Part shown: in pieces, positions 27,401 through 39,400 of the stretch | Layout of the letters: each line of letters opens with the position of its first letter | Numbering within the stretch: position 1 is the stretch's first letter | DNA from: Lytechinus pictus | Taxonomy: Eukaryota; Echinodermata; Echinoidea; Temnopleuroida; Toxopneustidae | Assembly: GCF_037042905.1 (NCBI RefSeq) | Contig: NC_087251.1 | Location: 38,994,373-39,058,372, forward strand | DNA: 64,000 nt | Direction of reading: 5' to 3' | Program-made: the position numbers and the translations under genes | The notes under the pieces: generated by a model | Seen by the model: the letters and a program-made list of their open reading frames with translations, nothing else | Databases searched by the model: none | What the model was told of the DNA's origin: nothing

Positions 27401-30400
27401 AATACTTTGTGTAAATTTTCTATACCTAACGTAAGGTGATCTCTCAAAATAAATTTTAAGCCTGTGTTGATCCTATATGCTACTGGGGTATTTATTAATC
27501 AATTGCATAACTTAAAGAAATTGCCCAACTGTTCGGTCACAAGTTTTTTTTATCATTTATCATATTTTGTCGCCCTTATTTCCGAATTATTTCACGTTTG
27601 TCTATCCAACCCTATCCAGTTTTCGAACTTGTTTTTCCTCTGCAATTTCTGTTTGGGCTCTTTCATCTGTTTGGGACTGAGATCGGATGCTAGCGATTAC
27701 AGTTATCTCGCGTTTGACGCAATAAACTACAAAAATTAAATGGAAATAATTTTGTTTTTGAAAGAAAATGGGATGCAAACATAATACTTTGGTTATCATT
27801 GATATATGCCCACATGACTGCGCTACAAATTCGGTATTGAAGACTGTGATTTCATATAGTAGCACTGATGAAGAGTTTATCAGGGATATTAAGGAACAGT
27901 GTCGATTTGAATAAGATAACTCATAGTTAAAAGTGATATATCCATTAATGAGGAGAGAAAGCCAGATCAATTCCAGTCTCTGATCTCAAATACATGCGTT
28001 CTTTTAAAGGATGGCTCTTGTAAGGGTGCTTATAACGCTTTATGATAGGTCGTGATGAGGATATAGCATCAACAGGGACAAGGCATCGTTCTTAGGTCGC
28101 TATAAGGTCGGACTTATCTTCAAGTCTCTGATATCATTATGATTGTGTTCTCTTGGTCTCTAGGGTTGGTCGTCCAGTGCGTTTTATGTTAGATCGGAAT
28201 GAAGACATGAAATCGACAGGGACAAGACATCCGTTCTTGGGTCGTTACACGGTCGGTTGTACCAAGGATGGAAAACTCGTCGGTGTTGACATCAAGATGT
28301 TCTCCAACGCTGGCTTCTCTTATGATGTTTCTACTGCGGTAAGTATATACAGGGTCTCGCAACATAAAACAATTGATCATGGGGCTGGTTTCTATGATTG
28401 ATTGCATCGACTATTGTGTATGATCAATCATAAAAAAAACCAAAAACCATTCGCTTAGCATTATGTAACGGGACCAAGGATACCGATCATTTTTTCCTGA
28501 CAAGAAGGGGTAGATTTTATATAGTCAGAAATTTGGAAGTAACATCAGACAGTATTACAAAGCACAAACATTCGCAATTATGTTGTGCTATATCGGCCCC
28601 ATTCTGCTTTCTTACGTTTAAACACGTTAATCATATTACGAATACAGTAATTTAGATATTAAAGTTCTGATTAAATTTAACCTTTTGCTCACAAACCCAA
28701 GTACTATCCGAAGAATTACCTCGAAATTTTCGGCTGCTAACTGCTGCCTAGATAAGTTCTTTTTAGAAAATGAGGAAAAGTCCAAAAAATTGCCCACAAA
28801 ATTAGCTACTCAAAATTATGTTTAGGCCTAAATCCTGAGACATGCTTTTCGTTCTTCTTGATAAATTAATTAGTATCTTTTTAATATCAACATATTTTTT
28901 AAAATTGATATAAACATCATGTTACTTATCTTCTTCATTAGATGCCTGCATATTCTGGAGGAGAATCTTTTAGAATTACAGGAGTTTTTATATATATTTC
29001 ATAATAATAAAACATTAAATATGTAAGAAGTTTACATTAATGTCATAAAAGAAGAATTTTGAAGAATTATATGTTTTGGATAGAAACACGAAGAAACCGT
29101 CAATATCAATTTAGCTTTACCTAGACTACAGGAAAATATTTTAACTTATTTCTTCGCATAAAACTTCCATACTACAGGTGATGGACAAAGCGATTCAGTA
29201 TTTTGACAACGTATATCGGTTACCGGTTTTCCGGGTTGAGGGCCGAATTTGTCGTACCAACCTCCCGTCCAACGTAGCATTCCGTGCATTTGGAACACCA
29301 CAGGCTATGATCATTACTGAATCACTCATGGATGATGTCGCAGTCAAGTGCAGGATTCCTCAGCATAAAGTACGACATAAAAGTATTTACAAATACTTCA
29401 AGTTCTAATATTTTTTATGAAATTCTATTTTGGGTGTATAAAATTGGCAAAATATAGGGATTGCTTTTATGGCTTCAAGAACTATTGATTGCAAAAGTAA
29501 ATAATCATCACCAATGATGACCATATCATTTCGGAAATAGTAATTCATTGTTTAATTTTGTTGAAAGCTGATCAAGGTGTAAATATCATGTGTATGGACA
29601 CTACTCACAATTAATTTAAAGACAAATGTAATGTGCTGTAACTACGAGTAAATTCATTAAGAACCGATGGGCATTTTGATCTCCAGTTTCAGACATCGGT
29701 TAGAAAAGTGGTGGAGTGTTCATGATGTTTCAGACCCACTCTTGTGTGTGTGTGGGGGTGTGCGTATGTGTATCATTTAAAAGAACAGAGTGAGAACGTG
29801 TGAGAAGGGTACTGTATGTGCGTGAGAGTATGTGTGTGTGGGCGGGTGTGTGAGAGAGTGTGGGGGTGTGGGAGAGCGAATGAGACAGAGAGGTAGAAGG
29901 GGTATGAATGACTTGTTGGAAATTATGTACACTGTTAAAAAAACCTGATTTTACAGAAAGAAAAAAAAAGATTTTGCAGAAAGCAATAACAGAATCGTTC
30001 TGTAAATTCATAAAACAGGATTTTTTTCTGCAATTTAACAGAACAGGTCTGTTTAAAAGGGGAAAAAGATGTTTTCTTTAAGGAAATTTGTAAGGTTCCA
30101 TACACCAAATACCAATTTCCTGTAAGATTACGCAATCTGGTAAGATTACAGGTGTTCTCGAGACTCTGCTGCAGGAACTTCTTTTATTTTAAGGATAAAT
30201 TTTCTAACAGTGTAAGGGTTAAGTACAAGAAACAGACATCACTATTTCATCAAAATGTACATCTGTATCGAAATGAGACAAGCAATTTTTCAAGGCTCTA
30301 GACCTGTTTTTATCCTAAATTAAGTGTTCTGCCTTTGATAAAGACTGCCTTATTACAAGCAGTAGTTAGACCATGTATCAAATTGTGAATGGCAGAACAA

Positions 30401-33400
30401 GTCACCAATTATATGTTATGTTTCATTTACCTATTTTCTCTTTCCTACGATTATCACTTTTTATGTCGTTAGGTAAGAGAGATGAATTTCTACCAGGAGG
30501 GTGACATCACACCTCAAAATCAGAAAATCGAGGGGTTTATGTTGCCTCGCTGTTGGGATGAATGCTTGACCAAAAGCAACTTCGCCAGCCGCAGGGAGGC
30601 TGTGGACATTTTTAACAGGTGCATTTAAAAGTTTGTGTTGAAAATATTATGATTTTTTTTCGATCACATAAAAAACTCAATATTTACAGGATGTTGATAC
30701 CGTTTGGATTAAAAAGAAGCAAAAGATCATGTGTTGCTTTATTTGGGATATTATGTTTCATCGTGTTTAATGCTTACATTTTGAAACGTGTATTGCTGCG
30801 TTTTTTAATACTTGAACCCTCTTAAAGACAATTCACCGGGGGCAGCTTCGCCAAAAGTTTTAGGTTTGAAGATTGTACCAAGATAAACTTCCATGCCAAA
30901 TATTCGTATAATTTTCTACAATTGAGAAGGTATTGTTTATAGCTAATATTCTGCATCAGATGAAAGTTGATTCACATGAACATAATAAAAGTTTGGTAGC
31001 AATAGATTTTAGCAAAATAACAGATGGAGACCGAATTATGACGTCACAAATCGTCATCCTACGACTCCTGGTTTTAACCTCTTGAAAGTAGCCTTAATGT
31101 CCGCAAATTCAATGATTTCTAAGAAGAAGAGGAGGGAAGAAATGAGAGTATCAAAATGAGAAGTCTTGCTCGCATAGCTCTATTACCCCTATAATTCAAT
31201 TGGCAAAAGAATAAAGTCTCTTCAAGTTGTCTTGCCCCCCCCCCTCAAAAAACTCTGCTCCGCCCCTAAACGTGACCGGCTAGAACAATCACTATGTTAT
31301 GACAAAAGACTGACGTCACCACTTTTGTATTCTATCCACCTGACTGTAGAATATGTCACCAAAATTGAAAATGTGTGTGTGCGAACATTTAAAAAATGTT
31401 GTTGTTACTTTATTGCATATATGATCATTCCCAAGGGACGAGGTGGCCGAGTGGTTAAGGCGATGGACTGCTAATCCATTGTGCTCTGCACGCGTGGGTT
31501 CGAATCCCATCCTCGTCGCGACTTTTTTCTCTCTCTTTTAAGCATTGAAGAGAAATTTCGTATTTTGCATTATTGAACTATAATACCGTTGGAAACTGCA
31601 GAAATGGAAAAATGAAGATACATTAATTTTTAATGGTCATAAGTCAAATAATGTTCAAGTAAGAAAATAAACACTTAAATAATCAGAACAACAAATTTGA
31701 ATGTTTGACAACATACACAAGACTGATTCTTTAATGGTTTGGAACCGTGTTTTATCGAGTTATTAGTAAATACAATTTATAGCACTATGGAAGTGAAATC
31801 TGGAAAAAAAATTTTTTTAGCAGATTATGCAGTACTATGTTCACAATGATTATGTATAAAATTTGAAACTTTAATGACGTAAATTATATTTTTATTATTT
31901 AAAAAATGTATTTACCTGCGTAGGAATAATCGCTGGAAGAAGAGAGGACTTGCCATCATTCCTGTCAAGTACGGCGTTTCCTTTCACATACTACACTTAA
32001 ATCAAGTAAGATCGTTGTTTTTATATACGAGGAGACCATGTTTTGATGGTCCATTTATAGGTAATGATAATTATCCCAAAATGAAAATGATGCTGAAGCA
32101 TGATTTATTATTCAGAATATCAGAAAGGTCTTCCAGCTTTCACCCCTCTATATATCTGTCTCTTTCACTCTCGCTCCCTCTCTCTTCCATGCACAAACAG
32201 ACATTCACACACACACCCACCCACACACGCGCATAATTGCACGCGCACACAACCACACACACACTCCACTTGCACCTACACACGTGTGCGTGCGCACACA
32301 CCCTCTAACTCTATTTCTCTCATTCACTTCCTGAATTTCTCGCCACCTTTTTTTTTAGTAAAGCTCGAGGGGTCCTTGACAATTCGTTGAAAACTGCCAG
32401 TTCCCTTCTAGGCCTTCATCATTATAAGAACATCTTCTATTCACTGTGGCGACCTCCTTCGATTATACATTATATGCCTATACATTCCATTTTTATTTGT
32501 AATGTTGACTGAACGAAAATGAAATATTACTCACACTCTAAATGCATGTTTGATGGTGTAGGCCGGTGCCCTAGTCCACATCTACACCGATGGTTCCGTT
32601 CTTGTCACACACGGGGGCATTGAGATGGGCCAGGGTCTACATACCAAGATGATTCAGATTGCTGCTAGGACTCTTGGGATACCTCAGGCAAAGATCCACC
32701 TTACAGAAACAAACACTACTAAGGTACCGAATGCATCGGGAACGGGTGCCAGTACAGGGACAGATCTCAACGGACGGGCAGTACAGGTGAGAATGTAACC
32801 TAGAAATGATGCATGCTAATTGTCATATTCCTTATCATAGGGCACAGACACAGTCATACTAATCCTTTGGATAGATGTTTAATATTCTTAATACCTATCT
32901 TTTGAAATTAAAGAGTTTTATGTTTACTATTCCATGTTTGTAATCATTATAAGTGGAGCAGAAGGCTTACTGTAATAGGTATTATAATTTTTATTTCTGC
33001 CCCTGGCATTCCAGTTGATTTCTACTACGTATGTATTGCTAATTCTGTTCTCTAGATTGTTGTACATGTATATTCTTAATATTGTCTTCATTTTCTGAAT
33101 GAAAGAAGATGATGATATTTACGATGATGATGATGATGATAATGATAATAATAATATTGCAATTTACTTACGAAGTTTTTGATTAAGTCTCACCACGGAA
33201 AATGGCTTTTCTGTTATTCAGACCTCATACTCTCATATTTGTTGGATAACTATTGTCTTTATATCTTATTATTTAAGAAAGCTTGTGAGACTCTGAAACA
33301 TCGACTAGAGCCATACATGTACGCCGACCCAAAAGGCGATTGGAACACTTGGGTAAGATGAATGTTCTGTTTTTTTTTGTTCTGACCGATTAGGCCACTT

Positions 33401-36400
33401 TTTCTTAAATGTTTTCAAATTACAGTATCAGAATTAACTTTGAAAAAATATTTTCATATAATTATGTTCGATGATATTTTGTTTTTTTCTTTCATATAAA
33501 GATTTTATTCAAAATCAAACACGAAAGCAATTCAATTTACAGAAAAATCAAGAAGCGAAAATGTTTGCAACAACTGCACATGCGTATTACTATCTAATGA
33601 TAAAACAAAATTATGAAGTTTTTGACCGAGAACCCTTTCAATTTCACAATAGCGTTTCAATACATTCGAACTAAAAGACAACCGATCACCCTTACAACGT
33701 GTCGAAAAAATGAAATATTTAGCGTGAAGAATATAACGGTTTATAGTAGAGTATTGATCGTCTGGGCAACCAAACAAAAAAAAAAATATTCAAATACACG
33801 TCATTGTTAAAAAAAGAGGTTTGGATCGAAGTTGTGAATAAATTGCTGAGTTACAGGGCAGTCAAAAACAGATACGAAATACTTTATTTTGATTAATGCA
33901 AAACCCTGAAAAAAACATAACTTCATCCAAAGTATACAAAATGATTTTAAGAGACTTGGCCTCATTTATATAAGATGTTGTGTCATCTGCATAAGAGTTA
34001 AGCTTAGTTTCTATTCCATTCACCTTTAATATCAATGTTTCCCCTGATCCATAAACACATAATTTCATTGCAAATGATGTAAAGAATAGGAATAGAAAGG
34101 CAGCCCTGCCTTACTCAACATAAAATTTGAAAACATTCTGAAGCTTATTCATTATTCAAAATACAAGAATATATATCATTGTACATAACTCTAATCCATG
34201 ATATCAAAACTTCACCAAATTTGAAATATTTCAAAGCTTGAAGTAAAACAGACCATTCTAATTTATCAAATGCCTATTCTATGTCGGTCATTAACATAAA
34301 ACCTGGAATATCAATTTCATTTGTAAATTCAATCATATCTAAGGCTAACTGAATATTTTCACCAATATACCGACCATGTAAAAATCCTGTCTGGTCATTA
34401 TCAATAATACTGCCTAACGCATTCGCAATCTCAAAGCCAAACATTTTGCCAGAAGTTTATATGCGGTGTTTAGAATAGAGATAGGCCTCCAAGTCTTTTT
34501 GGTCTTTTTTATGAATAAGGTGAGTAATTCCACTCCTCCGATCCAACGAAAATTTACCTTGTATAAAGGAATAACTAAAACTATTAATCAAAACATCTCC
34601 TAATTCTTTTAATACAAATTTGTAGAATTCACATGGGAATCCATCCGTTCCTGGTGTCTTGTTGTTATTCATTGATTTCAGAGCATTAACACATTCTTCA
34701 TTGTTATAACACCTTCACATTTCTTTTGTAATTCTGATGATGAAATATTTCATTCATCACCCAGAGGTAAAATATCATAAAGATCAATTTGAGACAGATG
34801 AGATGATGTTGATAGAGATTGATAATAGTCTCTGATAGCAATTAGTATTTCTTTTTGTGAAGTCACAATTATATGATTATCAATTTGTAATTTAATTATG
34901 ACTTTTTGTCGTTGAATTCTCTTTTGAAGATTTATAAAATAACGTGTATTTCTTTCACCATTTTCGATCCAATTAGCTCCTGCTCTTATAATTGCATCTG
35001 CTGCCTCTTTCATATAACATCTCAAGATCCTCTTTGCAAGATTTCATCTCATTTTCAACTGATTCAGATTAATTCTGGGAGTAACTGCACTCCAGGGATT
35101 TGAGTTTAGCTCGATAATGTTGGTGTATTTCATTATTTAACGATGCCATAAAATCGTATTATTGTATTTTTGTTTACTTATTTACTTCATTCTAGAAATA
35201 AATGCAATCGTTAATGAAATTATTGAATGCTACAAGTAATATGTGGACTGTTTTGTGTCTATCAAGGCATTACGTAATCATAACTCTAGTCAATGATATA
35301 AGTTCGTGGATCATAAATAATATAAGCATGGACTGTGTCTTCCGACAAATAGATTATTTATCGCACTCACGTAATCTGATATGTTATATCGTCAGGTGGT
35401 AGCAGCTTATAACGATCGTGTAAGCTTGTCAGCAGCTGGCTTTTATAAGTAAGTCACAATGAAGACTTCTAGTAATTATGCCTGCAATATGCACACCATG
35501 ACTAAAGAAAATAATTATTTTAATGTTCCAAATGGTATTATGATGATTTCGAATGAGTTATTGAGAAAATATCGTTTTGACTCAGCGAAGAATTTAAGTC
35601 ATTGTAACATTTATATTATTTCAGTTAAAATTTATTTCTGTCAATCAATCCAAGATAAACTAAGTAGACTCATATAATTTCGAACTTTGCTTATATCTTT
35701 GACCCAAAAAAATCACAATCAATAAGAAAGTTTTTCTTTAAACAATTCTTGACAAGTTGATCCTCTCAAAAGTTGTTCTTTCAAAATCCTGCCACTCAAC
35801 TGATTGTAGTTTTTAAAATATCGTATTATTTTTATTAATAGGATATGCCTCATGGTCCATGTAACACTGAAGAAATGTACTAATAAAATTGGAAGTTTTT
35901 GATTACATTCATAGTTTTGTATCCTACGTTCCGCAGGAGAGACGACTTGAATTACGATAAAAAGAAGAACGAAGGAAAACTATTCCCTTACAACACGTAC
36001 GGTGTCGGGGTCTCCGAAGTGGAGATCGACTGCCTTACAGGTGATCATCGAACTCTAAGAACCGATATCGTCATGGACGTCGGAGAAAGCATCAACCCCG
36101 CTATCGACGTTGGTCAGGTTAGATAGCTTCCTTTTTGCCCTCGAGGATTCTTCAGTTAGAAAACTCCTTGATTGTACAGACATCATTGCGCCATGCAAAA
36201 TCTGTAAATCATCATTGTCATCAAGAATTCTCCCGAATTCATATAATTATAAGAGTTAGCTTAATATCATATTTTTCATTTTGATAATTAAATTTTAACA
36301 GAATTTTACATTGATGTTTGCTTTCTTATATTTTATATTTACACCTGCTATGAGACTCTTATCTTTTTTTTTCTTTTCAAAGAAAGACTTTATTCACCTT

Positions 36401-39400
36401 TTCTCCACAAATCATATAATCAAATGCAATATGCATGTAAATACATAACAAATATATTATATCAATATAATCAATATCTGCAATAAACTTAAGTTGTTGT
36501 AAATTCATAATGCGTTCTTAATTTTAATTTCTTTTGAAACGAGGAATATGATAATTAACCTTTTAAATATCGAGTAGAAAATATATATAATGTTTAGCAT
36601 ATAATATCAAAATTAAAAGAATGATAATTTCTGCCTGGTATGCCAAATACAAAATCATTAAAAGATAACCTAATTGCACTTTTAAGAATGAATTTTTCAA
36701 AATCAACTAAAAACCGACGAGAGACGGGGCGTTACCAAAATAAATGAGCAATGTTTTCAGAGTGTTCTGAACAAAAGGAACACAAATCAGATTGTAATAA
36801 ACCTACAGTTTTCAAATATTTTATTGACACCAATGATATTATGAAAATTTTATACTGAAAATATCTAAGCTTTGTTGAAAAAGAACATTTAAAAAGAATC
36901 ATATAAAATCTATCCCAAGTAGCAATTGGTTTTAAAATAATGCCTCTCCAGTTGTTTTGTGAAATAGGAGTTTTAAAGATTTTCTCGACACGCTTTTTTT
37001 ATGAATAAGTTTACATACTTTCGTTACCTTGTTCATACTATTTATAATTTCGTCCTGATAATTGTAATTTTTTTAGGAGGATCTTCACAATTTTTTTCCA
37101 TTTAACATATAGCAGATATGACACAATAATAATTAAGAAAGTTACATTTAATATCAAACTTACGAACGAAATGCAAATGTGTAAGAAAGTTACCATCATG
37201 CTTCAGCAAATGAGATATTCTAAAAACACCTATATCTATGCAATCTTTTCAAAAAAGTAAAGAGTCTTCTTTTTTTATACAAGAGTTATTCCATATAATT
37301 GATTGTGAATAACCTCATCAGGAGGATGTTCATTAAAGGTTAAATCACACCAAGACTGAAAAACTTCTACGACAAAAATATTATCTATTTGTAAATTTTG
37401 TTCATTGTTACTGATATTGCAATTGAAAAAAAAATTATCACCAAGACCATTCAGGAAGTAATTAAACAAGCACTTCCATTTACCTTTGTAATTATCATTC
37501 AAATTCTTTTAACCCTTACAATTTTCAGGCCCATAATAATCATATAATTGACTGTATATGTAACATTTTAAAGCCACCTACATTATAATCTCCAATAATA
37601 GTCTTGCGGTTAATTTTTTTCAGGTTTTTGGCCCATATAAATTAAAAAATAACCGAGTCCAATTCGTGCAAAAAGATTTAGGATGTTTTGGAAGTACAGA
37701 TAACAAAAATATAAGTTGGGATATACCCAGACTCTTATCTTAGTATCATTCATAAATGTAATATGTTCGTACATATTTTTATACAAAGAGATGAAAAAAG
37801 TATAGTTTCTTAATTCGTTTGTTAAGGCATTAGAATCTAATGACCTGGGTCCCGTTGCAGAAAGAGTTGTGCTTAAACGCAAGTCAAATAATCAATCGCA
37901 AGTCAAAAATGTGCGCTGTTGATTGGTTGAAAATCAAGTTGCGCATGATTTTTAGAGTTGCGATTAATTGCAACTCTTTCTTCGACGGGCTCAAGGACAG
38001 TTAGTATAAAACACTTAATAGTATTCTGATTATAAACTTATTGTTTTGGTCGGATTAAGCCATTAGGCGATAACTAGGATTTTTCCTGTGATAATATTTT
38101 CCTATAATAATTTAGGTCTAAAAATACCTTCATGGTAATTTAACACTTTATTTTCAATCATTTGTATTTTACTGTTCCAAAAGAATCAGTGACGCCTGTT
38201 TCCTAATGAGGTCCGAATGCACAACTGACTTTTTTTCCCTACCGCTTGGCCAAGGTATTTCATTCTTACTCTTGTATGGATGTTGCAGATAGAAGGTGCC
38301 TTTGTCCAGGGTTATGGTCTCTTTGTCATGGAGGACCTGAGATGGTCACCTGATGGTCAGCTCTTGACCAATGGCCCTGGCTACTACAAAATACCTTCGT
38401 TTGGTGACGTACCCCTGGAGTTTAACGTTACTCTACTGAAGAACTCATCTAACCCTGCCAATATCTGTTCATCGAAGGTGAGTAGTTTTAATGACAGAAT
38501 ACATTTTCTCTGAAATATGTTGGAAGTTACTGAAATCCTTGTGCGAGTTGACCTGCAACACATTGTCAGTGAAGAACACTGAAATCTGAAATCATTTTTT
38601 TTTTTACTACTAGTGGAACTAGAGGAAATTGTTAGTACATCCCTTCCTGAAATAGGCATGTGAGCTGGTAAAATAAAATCTAGCATGAATACATGTACAA
38701 TCAGTTTTGTCCTGACTACTCTTGTCATTACCTAAATCACCGTGGCACGGTACAATTTCACTGGAAGGCCAATAATTGGCGAAAAGACAGATGAAAGACT
38801 GTGCATTTGATAAAAATCTGTTAACTAAATGTGGATTTGTGTGCGCTATGAACGCCTAGCTTAGCCGGGTAATACAGGAGCGCCTTGAGCACCTAACAAG
38901 GTGGATATGTGCGCAATATAAATACCCTATATTATTATTATTATTATTTGTAGTTGTATATTATGTACTGTAACTGGCGCTACTTACTAAAGGAAATAAG
39001 CGAGCTCTGCAAAAGCTTCTGTAACAGTATGGTCATTTCTAAGTGCAGATTAGGACATTAAAATACTAAAGAAATCTTGAAATCATCTACTTCTAGACTG
39101 CTAAAATTTGCTATTCTTTCGCCTTTTACATTGGGATCAACCGGACCTTATTTTTTTCTTCTTTTCCATAAAGGCTTGTGGGGAGCCACCCTTCTTTTTA
39201 GCCTCATCAGTCTTTTTTGCTATCAAGGACGCCATGATGTCAGCCAGAGCAGATGAAGGTTTGACTGGTATCTTCCGGTTAGACAGTCCCTCGGTCGCTG
39301 AAAGGATTCGACTCGGCTGTGTGGACAAGTTCACCAAAATGGTAGGTACTCCATACAAGGGAAAGGCTTTTAAGGTCGTCGCACCTTTGTCTTTCTTCCA

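Noticed and set aside
34750..35025. Host gene on the minus strand in XDH intron 27
   Set aside because: The frames match Tx1/L1-like reverse transcriptase segments with stops between them; a dead retroelement.
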